A stretch of DNA of 64,000 nt, taken from the NCBI GenBank assembly GCA_044227505.1, contig JBGAWP010000007.1, positions 1 to 64,000 of the forward strand. Direction: 5' to 3'. Below are positions 8,854-18,285 of the stretch, one piece after another. Within the stretch, counting starts at the first letter, position 1. Every line of letters starts with the position of its first letter. Below the pieces are notes generated by a model. That model searched no databases. It saw nothing but the letters and a program-made list of their open reading frames with translations, and was not told the DNA's origin. The stretch is from UBA7236 sp044227505. Lineage in GTDB: Bacteria > Bacteroidota > Bacteroidia > Chitinophagales > BACL12. Both the position numbers and the translations under genes were made by a program.

Positions 8854-8883
8854 TCGGTGTACAAAAGTGTACAAAAGTGTAAT
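8854..8883 (+). promoter_or_regulatory. Probable MraZ operator (three 10-bp direct repeats)
   Basis: Two exact AAAGTGT boxes (8864-8870 and 8874-8880) and one weaker GGTGT box (8856-8860) are spaced exactly 10 bp apart, ending 46 bp before the mraZ start. Known MraZ sites are short direct repeats with a 10-bp period, of the AAAGTG(T/G)N3 or TGGGN type. This matches autoregulation of the dcw cluster by MraZ. A near-consensus -7 box, TAGGTTTA, lies at 8892-8899. Confidence 0.65.
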
Positions 8884-8926
8884 AAAAATTATAGGTTTAC
8901 GTTCAAATTAACACTAAAACCAAAAA

Positions 8927-9382
8927 ATGGCTTTCCTGATCGGTGAATATGAGTGTACCCTCGACGTAAAACAGCGCATTCGTGTGCCTGCGGGACTGCT
9001 CAGTCAGCTTACAGGAGACGACGCCGGAAAGTTCGTGATAACCCGTGGTATTGACCCATGCCTTTATCTATATCCGCAAAGTGAATTCTACACAGAAATG
9101 GACAATGTGAGCAAGATTCAGGAGAATTCGGAAGAGGACAGGGACTATAAGACCCAGTTTTATAGCGGAACCTCGGTTTTGAATATCGATTCTAGCGACA
9201 GGATCCTGATTCCCAAATTGCATTTATTGCATGCCGGAATTACCAAAGATATCATCATGGTGTGCATGAAAAATAAGGTTGCTGTCTGGAGTATGGAGCG
9301 TTTCAGCGCAAAATTCATGAAAATGGACGCAACACAATACCAGCAATTGTCTGAAAAAGTGAGAAGTAAATATGGTATATGA
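8927..9382 (+). CDS. mraZ: Transcriptional regulator MraZ
   Basis: MraZ is the AbrB-like regulator at the head of the division and cell wall cluster; it forms rings and represses or tunes dcw transcription. The 151-residue length is normal. Two SpoVT/AbrB-type repeats are visible. The first starts GEYECTLDVKQRIRVPAGLL (residues 6-25) and the second is SGTSVLNIDSSDRILIPKLHL (about 78-99). The start at 8927 gives the conserved MAFLIGEYE opening. Its stop overlaps the next gene as ATGA, so rsmH is translationally coupled. The 10-bp repeats just upstream are its likely binding site. Confidence 0.95.
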   Translation: MAFLIGEYECTLDVKQRIRVPAGLLSQLTGDDAGKFVITRGIDPCLYLYPQSEFYTEMDNVSKIQENSEEDRDYKTQFYSGTSVLNIDSSDRILIPKLHLLHAGITKDIIMVCMKNKVAVWSMERFSAKFMKMDATQYQQLSEKVRSKYGI

Positions 9383-10311
9383 GTGCAACATACCACATAC
9401 CCGTTCTTTTACATACAAGCATTGAAAATCTGATAACTGATCCCAATGGAACTTATGTGGATGTCACCTTTGGCGGCGGCGGACACACAAGAGAGATCCT
9501 AAAAAATCTCGGTGACAAAGGGAGACTCTTTTGTTTCGACCAGGATGCAGATGCCGAAAAAAATTACATCAACGAGTTCAGCGCTAACGAACAAGTGACC
9601 TTCATCCCGCAGAATTTTCGCTACATGCAGAAATTTCTGCGGGTACATGGAGTTACACAGGTGGATGGAATTCTCGCCGATCTCGGTGTAAGCTCCCATC
9701 AATTTGATGAAGGCGAACGCGGATTTTCTGTTCGTTTCGACGGTCCCCTCGATATGCGCATGAATAATAACCAATCCATTTCCGCATACGATGTAATAAA
9801 TAATTATACGGAAGATCAGTTGAAAAATATATTCAGCCTTTATGGTGAAGTGCGCAATTCAAAACAACTCGCACATATCATCGTGAACGCCAGAACAAAA
9901 ATGAAACAAAACGGCGGCAGAGGAATTGCAACAACCGGTGAATTAAAAAATATTGCATTAACCGTTGTAAAAGGAGAACACAGTCCCTATCTCTCCACCG
10001 TATTTCAAGCAGTAAGAATTGCAGTAAATGATGAAATGGGAGCACTGCGCGAAATGTTGGAAAGCACAACTCAATTGTTAAAACCGGGTGGAAGATTAGT
10101 AGTAATAAGTTATCATTCCCTCGAAGACAGAATGGTAAAAAATTTAATAAAAACAGGATCTGTTTTAGGGGAAAACGAAGGCGACATGATGGGAAGAAAA
10201 ATAATTCCATTTAAATCCCTTACAAAAAAACCTGTTTTACCATCAGAACAAGAAATAAAAGAAAATCCAAGATCACGCAGTGCAAAAATGCGAATTGGAA
10301 TTAAAGAATGA
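9379..10311 (+). CDS. rsmH: 16S rRNA (cytosine1402-N4)-methyltransferase
   Basis: RsmH (MraW) methylates N4 of C1402 in 16S rRNA in the decoding centre, using S-adenosylmethionine. At 310 residues it has the family length. Visible motifs are HIPVLLHT near the N terminus, the SAM-binding VDVTFGGGGHTREIL (~28-42), GILADLGVSSHQFD, ERGFSVRFDGPLDMRM, and the late LVVISYHSLEDRMVK. It overlaps mraZ by four bases. After it the cluster is interrupted by 194 bp of hairpins before the FtsL-like gene. Confidence 0.97.
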   Translation: MSATYHIPVLLHTSIENLITDPNGTYVDVTFGGGGHTREILKNLGDKGRLFCFDQDADAEKNYINEFSANEQVTFIPQNFRYMQKFLRVHGVTQVDGILADLGVSSHQFDEGERGFSVRFDGPLDMRMNNNQSISAYDVINNYTEDQLKNIFSLYGEVRNSKQLAHIIVNARTKMKQNGGRGIATTGELKNIALTVVKGEHSPYLSTVFQAVRIAVNDEMGALREMLESTTQLLKPGGRLVVISYHSLEDRMVKNLIKTGSVLGENEGDMMGRKIIPFKSLTKKPVLPSEQEIKENPRSRSAKMRIGIKE

Positions 10312-10505
10312 ATGCCCTCGACCTACCAGGTTTTTTTTAACCTGGTAGGTCTGAGGGAAGGGGAAGAAAATTAAATAATGAAAAATGAAAGAATGAATTT
10401 CCACCTGAACGAAATTTTTTAACCAGCGACGACCTCACAGGTTTTGGAAACCTGTGAGGTCTAAGGGGAAATTAACGCAACAATAATTAAACATATCAAT
10501 AAAAA
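10312..10505. repeat. Two dispersed hairpins interrupting the dcw cluster
   Basis: Hairpin 10315-10357 pairs CCCTCGACCTACCAGG with CCTGGTAGGTCTGAGGG. Hairpin 10431-10461 pairs GACCTCACAGGTTT with AAACCTGTGAGGTC. Both belong to the family also found at 5989-6020 and 61029-61060. They lie in the middle of an otherwise tightly packed operon. Confidence 0.8.
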
Positions 10506-10868
10506 ATGTCAACCGATAAAAAATCCACCACCGAACAAAAACGAAACCTTTCAGGTATGCTGAAGTCGTTTGACGAGGTGTCGTTTTTCAGGTTGGAAAA
10601 ATTAATAAGTAATATACCCTATTTCTTATTTGTTGTGGTGATCGGAATATTTTATATCTGGAACAATCACAGAGGAGTGGAAATGGAAAGAGAAATAAGA
10701 ACAGTAAACCAGCAATTGCTGGAAAAACAATATTACTATAATGCAACACGCGATTCGCTTACACAACACAGTCGCCAAAGTACTGTTGCAAAAATGGTTG
10801 ACACATTACAAATGCAGGAATTATCACATCCGCCATATACCATCAAAACAAAAAGTGGACAACACTAA
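10506..10868 (+). CDS. ftsL: FtsL-like division protein
   Basis: This is a 120-residue bitopic membrane protein. A short cytoplasmic N terminus of about 38 residues precedes one membrane helix (about 40-57, YFLFVVVIGIFYIW). A helical periplasmic segment (about 60-100) then has the spacing of a coiled coil. Its position between rsmH and ftsI is where ftsL always lies. Primary sequence similarity to FtsL is weak in this phylum, so the name rests on size, topology and place. FtsL bridges FtsB/FtsQ and the FtsWI synthase at the septum. Its end overlaps the ftsI start chosen here by 14 bases. Confidence 0.75.
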   Translation: MSTDKKSTTEQKRNLSGMLKSFDEVSFFRLEKLISNIPYFLFVVVIGIFYIWNNHRGVEMEREIRTVNQQLLEKQYYYNATRDSLTQHSRQSTVAKMVDTLQMQELSHPPYTIKTKSGQH

Positions 10869-12942
10869 AAAAGACATATTATGGAGATTGTATCTCTCGC
10901 TTGCAGCTTTTGTGTTGCTTGGCATTGCTATTACTGCACAAATTGTTAAAATACAATTTGTGGAGGGTGATAAATATCGCGCAATGGCTGATAGTGCACG
11001 TACCAAAAGTCAGGAAATTGCACCTAAACGCGGAAGTATTTTATCAGAACACCATGAGATTCTCGCAACATCATTTCCTTATTACAGAATATATATGGAT
11101 CCTGTTGCACCGAATGATGTCGACTTTAAAAAGAATATAGATTCTTTATCCATACAACTTGCAAATTTATTCCGCGATAAAACTGCTGCACAATACAAAC
11201 AAAAAATTACGCAGGCTCGCAAACAAAAAAAACGTTATATCGAGATATATAAAAAAGCAACACTGCCGCAAAAACAAAAATTGGAAAATTTTGCTTTGTA
11301 TCGTCTCGGAAAAAATCGCGGAGGATTAATTACCGAACAAATTGAAAATCGCGCATACCCATATAGCAGTTTAGCAAACAGAACAATAGGATACGTAAAA
11401 GATGGAAGAAAAATTGGATTGGAAGGAACCTATGATACGCTATTGACCGGAAAACCCGGCGTAACTAAAATGCGCAAAATTTCCGGAGGAAGCTGGATGC
11501 CCATCAGCGATAAAAATGAAGTGGATCCGGTTGATGGGGTTGATGTGGTTACAACACTGGATATTAATATGCAGGATATTACCGAAACTGCCTTGCGCAG
11601 ATCGTTGGTAAAAAATGATGCAGCCTGGGGCACTGCAATTGTAATGGAGGTAAAAACGGGAAAAATAAAAGCAATTGCAAATTTAACCCGCACCACAGTT
11701 GGTCAATATAAGGAGGATTATAATTATGCAATTTCTACACGCGTTGAACCGGGATCCACATGGAAGTTATTTTCTTTAATGTGTTTGTTGGAAGATGGAT
11801 TATCTATTAATGATCATGTTGACCTCAATCAGGGAACATTATTATTTGCCGACAGAACCATGCGCGACAGTGAACCGCATAACAGAAGAAATGTAACAGT
11901 GGAAACTGCATTTGCACTTTCGTCCAATGTTGGTATATCAAGATTGGCGTATGAATATTATCAAAAAGATCCACAAAAATATGTTGATCATTTAATTCAA
12001 TCAGGAATTACAGAAAAAACCGGAATTGAAATAAGTGGTGAACCAAAACCTTATTTTAAAAAGGATCCGAAGGATAAAGAATTATGGTATAAAACTACTA
12101 TTCCATGGATGAGTGTTGGATATGAATTAACGGTTACGCCTTTGCAATTACTTACATTCTATAACGGAATTGCAAACGATGGTAAAATGATGAAACCTTA
12201 TTTAGTACAGGAAACACAACAATTTGGTGCTACAGTAGAAAAATTTGAACCTATTGTGCTAAATGAAAAACTGTGTTCAAAAAGTACGGTGGAGCAATTA
12301 CAACAATGTATGCTTGCAGTAGTGGATAGCGGTACTGCAAGACATTTAAAAAATGATTATTATCAGTTTGCAGGAAAAACAGGAACTGCTCAATTATTGG
12401 AAAATGGCGTGTATGGGCACAATCACCTTGCAAGTTTTGCAGGTTATTTTCCCTATGATAATCCTAAATATTCCATAGTTGTTATCATAAGTGATCCTAA
12501 TAGTCCGCTATATTATGGTGGTTATGTTTCCGCACCAGTTTTCAGAGAAATTTCCGATAAGGTGTATTCCCATTTTATCAATATGCGCGATCCGGTAAAT
12601 ATGGCGGATACTTCATTTGTGGGTGTTACTGCCAGCGCAAAAGGAAATGCGTACGATTTCCGTCAGATATTAAAATGGCTGAATGTAAATGAAACATTTG
12701 ATGATAATGAAGAGTGGGTCGCTATTAATACGAACGGAAAATCTTCCACACACGAATTAATTAAAACTTATCAATATACCATGCCCAATGTGAAAGGAAT
12801 GGGTTTGCGCGATGCCATGTATTTATTGGAATCCAACGGATTAAAAGTTGGAGTGAGTGGAAGTGGTAAAGTAATATCACAAAGTGTGGAAGCAGGCCAG
12901 GCAATTAATAAAGGAACCTTTGTAAGTATACAATTGAATTGA
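10855..12942 (+). CDS. ftsI: Septal peptidoglycan transpeptidase (PBP3-like) with PASTA domain
   Basis: This class B penicillin-binding protein cross-links septal peptidoglycan. I place the start at GTG 10855, giving 695 residues opening MDNTKKDILWRLYLSL. The frame is open to an ATG at 10741, but that would bury the first 38 codons inside ftsL and give a sequence with no signal-anchor character. A membrane anchor lies at residues ~11-31, followed by the dimerisation domain (RGSILSEHHEILATS). The transpeptidase motifs are STWK with Ser301, SSN at 356-358 and KTG at 508-510. One PASTA domain lies at the C terminus from about residue 640. The stop overlaps the murE start. Confidence 0.95.
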   Translation: MDNTKKDILWRLYLSLAAFVLLGIAITAQIVKIQFVEGDKYRAMADSARTKSQEIAPKRGSILSEHHEILATSFPYYRIYMDPVAPNDVDFKKNIDSLSIQLANLFRDKTAAQYKQKITQARKQKKRYIEIYKKATLPQKQKLENFALYRLGKNRGGLITEQIENRAYPYSSLANRTIGYVKDGRKIGLEGTYDTLLTGKPGVTKMRKISGGSWMPISDKNEVDPVDGVDVVTTLDINMQDITETALRRSLVKNDAAWGTAIVMEVKTGKIKAIANLTRTTVGQYKEDYNYAISTRVEPGSTWKLFSLMCLLEDGLSINDHVDLNQGTLLFADRTMRDSEPHNRRNVTVETAFALSSNVGISRLAYEYYQKDPQKYVDHLIQSGITEKTGIEISGEPKPYFKKDPKDKELWYKTTIPWMSVGYELTVTPLQLLTFYNGIANDGKMMKPYLVQETQQFGATVEKFEPIVLNEKLCSKSTVEQLQQCMLAVVDSGTARHLKNDYYQFAGKTGTAQLLENGVYGHNHLASFAGYFPYDNPKYSIVVIISDPNSPLYYGGYVSAPVFREISDKVYSHFINMRDPVNMADTSFVGVTASAKGNAYDFRQILKWLNVNETFDDNEEWVAINTNGKSSTHELIKTYQYTMPNVKGMGLRDAMYLLESNGLKVGVSGSGKVISQSVEAGQAINKGTFVSIQLN

Positions 12943-14408
12943 AAAAATTAAACGAAATATTAAGTGTTATTAAATTCACTAATTCCGGTGAACGCGATCT
13001 GAACAAGATCGAAATTACCGGCATTACCGCTGATAGCAGAAATGTGCAGCCCGGATTTTTATTTGTTGCGGTAAAAGGAACTTCGGTGGATGGTCACGAT
13101 TTTATTTCCAAAGCAATTGAACTCGGTGCTGTTGCAATTATTGCAGAACATCCAATTACTAATGCAGAAGCAGAATTAATATTTGTTGTTGCGGATGCCG
13201 GAGAGGCACTCGGGAAAATTGCGCATAAATTTTACAATTCTCCCACCGAACATCTTAAGTTAGTAGGTATAACAGGTACTAATGGAAAAACCTCCGTTGC
13301 AACCTTGTGTTATAATTTAATTAAGGATCTCGGATTCAAAGTTGGATTAATTTCAACCGTAGAAAATAAAATTCAGGATACCATAATTCCGTCCACACAC
13401 ACAACTCCCGATCCGGTACAATTAAATAGTTTATTGTCGCAAATGGTGGAAGCGGGTTGCGATTATGTATTTATGGAAGTGAGTTCGCATGCGGCACATC
13501 AAAAGCGCATTGCTGGATTAAAGTTTGCCGGTGCTGCTTTTACTAACATCACACACGACCACTTAGATTATCACAAAACATTTGATAAATATATTGCAGC
13601 GAAGAAAATGTTTTTCGACGCACTGGATAAAAATGCTTTTGCTCTTGTAAATGCTGATGATAAAAATGCCGCTGTGATGGTGCAAAATTGCAAGGCGGTT
13701 AAATATACTTTTTCCGTAAAAGGTACAGCTGATTATACTGCGAGAATAAAAGAGAATGTTATTTCAGGATTGGTATTAAATATAGATGGAAGTGAATTTC
13801 ATTCGCATTTATTAGGTGAATTTAATGCATGGAATTTATTAACTGTGTATGCCATAGGTCGCCTTTTGGGATTTGATACAAATGAAGTGCTTTCCGCCCT
13901 AAGCAAACAAACTGCAGTGGAAGGAAGATTTGATGTGATCTATTCTTCTGCAGATTCTATTACCGGAGTAATTGATTATGCACATACTCCTGATGCAGTG
14001 GAAAAATTATTATCCACAGTGCGCTCCATGTTAAAAAATGAGCAGCAATTATTAACCGTTGTTGGTTGTGGTGGCGACCGCGATAAAACAAAAAGACCAT
14101 TAATGGCGAAAGTTGCGGCAACATTAAGTGATAAAATTATTCTCACTTCCGATAATCCGCGCAGCGAACAACCGGAAATAATTATTCAGGAAATGGAAGC
14201 AGGCATTGAAGGTGATCTGCGCAAAAAATCGCTTTCCATTTTAGATAGGAGAGAAGCTATTAAAACTGCAGTGATGCTCGCAAAACGCGGTGATGTTATA
14301 TGTGTTGCAGGAAAAGGTCATGAAAAATATCAGGAAATAAAAGGAATAAAATATCCCTTCGACGATAAAAAAGTGCTTTCGGAAACCTTTAAAACCCTTT
14401 CGAGATAA
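12939..14408 (+). CDS. murE: UDP-MurNAc-tripeptide synthetase (meso-DAP adding)
   Basis: MurE adds the third amino acid to UDP-MurNAc-L-Ala-D-Glu in the cytoplasm. It has 489 residues. The start is TTG at 12939, sharing TTGA with the ftsI stop and giving MKKLNEILSV; no better start exists nearby. The ATP loop is GITGTNGKTS with Lys117. The amino-acid selectivity motif DNPR is present (LTSDNPRSEQP, about residue 405), which predicts meso-diaminopimelate rather than lysine. The C terminus has the conserved AGKGHEKYQ. The stop overlaps the mraY start as TAATG. Confidence 0.96.
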   Translation: MKKLNEILSVIKFTNSGERDLNKIEITGITADSRNVQPGFLFVAVKGTSVDGHDFISKAIELGAVAIIAEHPITNAEAELIFVVADAGEALGKIAHKFYNSPTEHLKLVGITGTNGKTSVATLCYNLIKDLGFKVGLISTVENKIQDTIIPSTHTTPDPVQLNSLLSQMVEAGCDYVFMEVSSHAAHQKRIAGLKFAGAAFTNITHDHLDYHKTFDKYIAAKKMFFDALDKNAFALVNADDKNAAVMVQNCKAVKYTFSVKGTADYTARIKENVISGLVLNIDGSEFHSHLLGEFNAWNLLTVYAIGRLLGFDTNEVLSALSKQTAVEGRFDVIYSSADSITGVIDYAHTPDAVEKLLSTVRSMLKNEQQLLTVVGCGGDRDKTKRPLMAKVAATLSDKIILTSDNPRSEQPEIIIQEMEAGIEGDLRKKSLSILDRREAIKTAVMLAKRGDVICVAGKGHEKYQEIKGIKYPFDDKKVLSETFKTLSR

Positions 14409-15712
14409 TGTTATATTATTTATTTAATTGGTTGGATGAAAAATATGATTTTCCGGGTGCGGGGATGTTTCAGTATTTATCTTTTCGCGCAGGAATGGCC
14501 GTTTTATTATCCCTGATCATTTCCATCATTATCGGAAAATGGATCATTAAATATTTGCAGAAACAGCAAATTGGAGAATCTGTACGCGACCTTGGGCTGG
14601 AAGGCCAGTTAAGTAAAAAAGGCACTCCAACAATGGGAGGACTTATCATTATCGCCGCCTTATTAATACCCGTATTATTATTGGCAGATCTTAAAAATAT
14701 TTATGTCATCCTGATGTTGATTGTTACCGTTTGGATGGGATTGATAGGATTTTTAGATGATTATATCAAAGTTTTCAAAAAAAATAAAGAAGGCCTTCGC
14801 GCTAAATTCAAATTAATGGGGCAAGTAGGATTGGGTACCATTGTGGGTTTGGTACTTTATTTTTCTGACGATATTAAATTGCGTGATTATGATCACATTT
14901 ATGTGTATGAAGTGGAAAATGGTCATGCAGTTGGACGTCCCATTGAAACCTATCCTTCCAATAGTGTTCGATTAGAAGGGGATGGCATTTTAGATAAAGA
15001 CGGAACAAGGTTCTTAAGCCACGATACACGTTCTACAAAATCAACCATTCCACTTGTAAAAAATAATGAATTTGATTATGAATGGTTGGTGAGTTGGGCA
15101 GATGATAGCACTAAGGTTTGGTTATTTCCCCTCGTCTTCATCATTATTATTATAATAATTATCACCGCAGTTTCCAATGGAGCAAATTTAACAGATGGTT
15201 TGGACGGTCTTGCAGCGGGAACTTCCACAATAATTGTTTTAACACTAACCATTTTTGCTTATATCGCAGGTAACGCAATACTCAGCGATTATCTCAATAT
15301 TATGTACATCCCGGAATCGGGTGAATTGGTAGTTTTCAGTGCTGCATTAATTGGTGCATGTGTTGGATTTTTATGGTATAACGCATTTCCCGCACAGGTA
15401 TTTATGGGTGATACCGGTAGTTTAACTATCGGCGGAATTATAGCATCCCTCGCAATTGCAACCAGAAAAGAATTATTAATTCCTGTGTTATGCGGAATAT
15501 TTCTGGTGGAAAATTTAAGTGTGATGATACAGGTATTTTATTTTAAATATACCAGGAGAAAATACGGCGAGGGGCGAAGGGTATTTTTAATGAGCCCTTT
15601 ACATCATCATTATCAGAAAAAAGGAATGTTTGAAACAAAGATCGTAACACGTTTTTGGATCATCACAATATTATTGGCAATTATTTCCATAGTAACACTC
15701 AAGGTGAGATAA
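14408..15712 (+). CDS. mraY: Phospho-MurNAc-pentapeptide transferase
   Basis: MraY makes lipid I by moving phospho-MurNAc-pentapeptide onto undecaprenyl phosphate in the inner membrane. At 434 residues it is about 70 longer than the E. coli enzyme. The excess sits between about residues 155 and 235 (from KLRDYDHIYVYEVENG to the WLVSWADD region), a polar insertion between membrane helices. Similar extra loops are known from other Bacteroidota MraY proteins. Catalytic motifs are intact: GTPTMGG, LIGFLDDYIK, NLTDGLDGLAAG, FMGDTGS and LMSPLHHHYQ. It overlaps murE by one base and lies directly against murD. Confidence 0.96.
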   Translation: MLYYLFNWLDEKYDFPGAGMFQYLSFRAGMAVLLSLIISIIIGKWIIKYLQKQQIGESVRDLGLEGQLSKKGTPTMGGLIIIAALLIPVLLLADLKNIYVILMLIVTVWMGLIGFLDDYIKVFKKNKEGLRAKFKLMGQVGLGTIVGLVLYFSDDIKLRDYDHIYVYEVENGHAVGRPIETYPSNSVRLEGDGILDKDGTRFLSHDTRSTKSTIPLVKNNEFDYEWLVSWADDSTKVWLFPLVFIIIIIIIITAVSNGANLTDGLDGLAAGTSTIIVLTLTIFAYIAGNAILSDYLNIMYIPESGELVVFSAALIGACVGFLWYNAFPAQVFMGDTGSLTIGGIIASLAIATRKELLIPVLCGIFLVENLSVMIQVFYFKYTRRKYGEGRRVFLMSPLHHHYQKKGMFETKIVTRFWIITILLAIISIVTLKVR

Positions 15713-17065
15713 ATGACGAAACGCATTGTCATATTAGGTTCAGGCGAAAGCGGCACAGGTGCGGCGATACTTGCAAAACGCAAGGGATTCGACGTGTTCG
15801 TGAGTGACAAGGGTACGATTAAAACTATTTATAAGGATAAATTATTATCAGAAAATATTGAATTTGAAGAGGGAACACACTCGTACGAAAAAATATTTTC
15901 CGCTGATGAAATAATTAAAAGTCCGGGTATACAGGAGAAATACGAAGTGATGAAAAAAGTGCGCGAACACAATATTCCTGTTGTAGGTGAAATTGAATTT
16001 GCGTGGAGATATTGTTCCGGAAAAGTAATTGCAATAACCGGTAGTAATGGCAAATCAACATGCACGGCACTTACCTATCATTTATTGCAAAAAGCAGGAA
16101 TGAATGTCGCCATGGGTGGAAATATCGGAAAAAGTTTTGCAGAACTCATTGCAAACGGCGATCATGAATATTATGTATTGGAGATCAGCAATTTTCAATT
16201 GGATGATGCTGTAACTTTTAAACCATTTATATCCGTTCTTTTAAATATAACACCTGATCATCTCGATAGTTATAATTATCAATTTGAAAATTATATCGCA
16301 TCCAAATTTCGCATCATCATGAATCAGGGTCACGGCGATTATTTTATTTATAACGCAGATGATCCTGTTATAGAACAAGAATTATTAAAACCAAATTATC
16401 ATAAAACGATCACATCGCTATCCGCATTTTCTTTTACCCTGAATGACCGTTCGGGTGAAGGAGGGTGGATTTCCGGTGACACTCTCAATATTCAACTCAA
16501 CCAAAACAAATTCAACATGACCATCAACGAATTAGCGCTACAAGGAAAACACAACCAATACAACTCTATGGCTGCTGCCATTACAGGGAAGGCTTTGGAC
16601 ATTAAGAACGAAACAATTCGCGAAAGTCTGATGGATTTTCAAGGATTGGAACATCGCCTCGAATTTGTTGCAAAAGTGCACGGCATTTCTTTTATCAACG
16701 ACTCCAAAGCTACAAATGTGAACAGCACCTGGTTCGCACTGGAAAGTCAGAACAATCCTGTTATCTGGATCGTAGGTGGAATTGATAAAGGAAATGATTA
16801 TTCTTTAATTACTGATCTGGTAAGAAAAAAAGTAAAGGCAATTGTTTGTCTCGGTGCCGATAACACAAAAATTCACGAAGCTTTCGGTAAACTGGTTGAT
16901 ATTTTAGTGAATACAGAAAGTATGAAAGATTGTGTGGAAATGGCATATCGTCTCGGAAATAATGGCGATGTGGTTTTATTATCTCCCGCATGTGCATCAT
17001 TCGACCTGTTCGAAAATTTTGAAGACAGAGGTCGTCAATTTAAAGCAAGAGTGAAAGAATTATAA
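15713..17065 (+). CDS. murD: UDP-MurNAc-L-alanine:D-glutamate ligase
   Basis: MurD adds D-glutamate to UDP-MurNAc-L-Ala. It has 450 residues. The N-terminal Rossmann-like UDP domain is VILGSGESGTGAA (residues 6-18). The ATP-binding loop is AITGSNGKST with Lys114, and the central domain carries NITPDHLD. The C-terminal domain has SKATNVNS and ends with LSPACASFDLFENFEDRGRQF, diagnostic for MurD. The start directly follows the mraY stop with no gap. Confidence 0.97.
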   Translation: MTKRIVILGSGESGTGAAILAKRKGFDVFVSDKGTIKTIYKDKLLSENIEFEEGTHSYEKIFSADEIIKSPGIQEKYEVMKKVREHNIPVVGEIEFAWRYCSGKVIAITGSNGKSTCTALTYHLLQKAGMNVAMGGNIGKSFAELIANGDHEYYVLEISNFQLDDAVTFKPFISVLLNITPDHLDSYNYQFENYIASKFRIIMNQGHGDYFIYNADDPVIEQELLKPNYHKTITSLSAFSFTLNDRSGEGGWISGDTLNIQLNQNKFNMTINELALQGKHNQYNSMAAAITGKALDIKNETIRESLMDFQGLEHRLEFVAKVHGISFINDSKATNVNSTWFALESQNNPVIWIVGGIDKGNDYSLITDLVRKKVKAIVCLGADNTKIHEAFGKLVDILVNTESMKDCVEMAYRLGNNGDVVLLSPACASFDLFENFEDRGRQFKARVKEL

Positions 17066-17088
17066 ATTAAAATTACAACAAGCAATTC

Positions 17089-18285
17089 ATGAGCCAACCG
17101 GTAACATATATGTTAAGTAAAGTAAAAGGCGACCGCTATATCTGGTTGGTCGTTTTTGTGCTTTCCGTGTTCTCTATTCTTGCGGTATATAGTTCTACAG
17201 AAACCCTTGCTTATAAATCTGCCGGAGGTAATACAGAGTATTATCTTATTAAGCATACAACCATTTTAATATTTGGAATTTTTTTGATGTATTTAAGTCA
17301 TTTAATTCCGTTTAAATATTATAGTCGCATTGCTCAGATATTATTATGGTTGTCGGTACCCGCTTTGTTATATACCATGTTTCTTGCTCCGGAGGTGAAT
17401 GATGCATCAAGATGGATAACATTGCCGGTAATTAATCTCACATTTCAAACCTCAGATCTTGCGCGTTTTGCATTGATCATGTATACTGCGAGGATATTAT
17501 CTAAAACACAGGATAAAGTGGATTCGTTTAAAGAAGCTTTTGTTCCGGTTATATTACCTATCGCAATTATTTGTGCATTGATCTTACCGGAAAATTTATC
17601 TACGGCAAGTGTATTATTTTTTACATGCATCGTTTTAATGTTTGTTGGTCGCGTTAATTTTAAATATATCATGCTCACGATAGGAGCAGGAATTGTTTTA
17701 CTGGGAATCGTTATTGGTTTATCGTATTTATTGCCTGATGTAGGTCGGTTGGGAACCTGGAACACGCGTGTGGAAAGTTTTATAAATGGGGGAGATGGCG
17801 ATGAGGAATTTCAGGTGGAACAAGCAAAAATTGCGATTGCTCAAGGCGGAATTTTAGGAGTTGGTCCGGGAAATTCCACACAAAAAGATATTTTACCTTA
17901 TCCCTATGCGGATTTTATTTTCGCGACGATAATTGAAGAGTACGGATTATTTGGCGCGGTTGTTTTTATTTTTTTATACCTCGTTTTATTATATCGCTGT
18001 ATTAAAATAGTGATTAAAGCACCGAGCAGTTTTGGTGCATTACTCGCTGTAGGATTGGGATTGTGTTTGACAATTCAGGCATTTGCAAACATGGCAGTAG
18101 CAGTGCACTTGGTGCCAACCACAGGATTGACATTACCATTGGTAAGTATGGGTGGAACATCACTTTGGTTTACCAGTTTAAGTATAGGAATTATTTTAAG
18201 TGTAAGTCGCGAAATAGAAGTAAAAGAAGAAAAAGATTCGGCGAAGGCAGAGGAAGAAGAGGATGTTATTTTGGAAGAGGAATGA
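17089..18285 (+). CDS. ftsW: Septal peptidoglycan polymerase FtsW (SEDS family)
   Basis: FtsW is the membrane glycosyltransferase that polymerises glycan strands at the septum together with FtsI. It has 398 residues and about ten membrane helices. SEDS motifs include the catalytic-loop region around GPGNSTQKDILPYPYADFIF and the late PTTGLTLPLVSMGG. The C terminus is a charged cytoplasmic tail of about 20 residues rich in Glu (EEKDSAKAEEEEDVILEEE). It follows murD by 23 bp. After it, the cluster is broken by a short repeat stretch before murG. Confidence 0.96.
   Translation: MSQPVTYMLSKVKGDRYIWLVVFVLSVFSILAVYSSTETLAYKSAGGNTEYYLIKHTTILIFGIFLMYLSHLIPFKYYSRIAQILLWLSVPALLYTMFLAPEVNDASRWITLPVINLTFQTSDLARFALIMYTARILSKTQDKVDSFKEAFVPVILPIAIICALILPENLSTASVLFFTCIVLMFVGRVNFKYIMLTIGAGIVLLGIVIGLSYLLPDVGRLGTWNTRVESFINGGDGDEEFQVEQAKIAIAQGGILGVGPGNSTQKDILPYPYADFIFATIIEEYGLFGAVVFIFLYLVLLYRCIKIVIKAPSSFGALLAVGLGLCLTIQAFANMAVAVHLVPTTGLTLPLVSMGGTSLWFTSLSIGIILSVSREIEVKEEKDSAKAEEEEDVILEEE

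Noticed and set aside
8662..8946. Open frame of 94 codons before mraZ
   Set aside because: It is built from the hairpin/hexamer array and runs over the MraZ boxes; the Ser/Arg-rich product reflects repeat translation.
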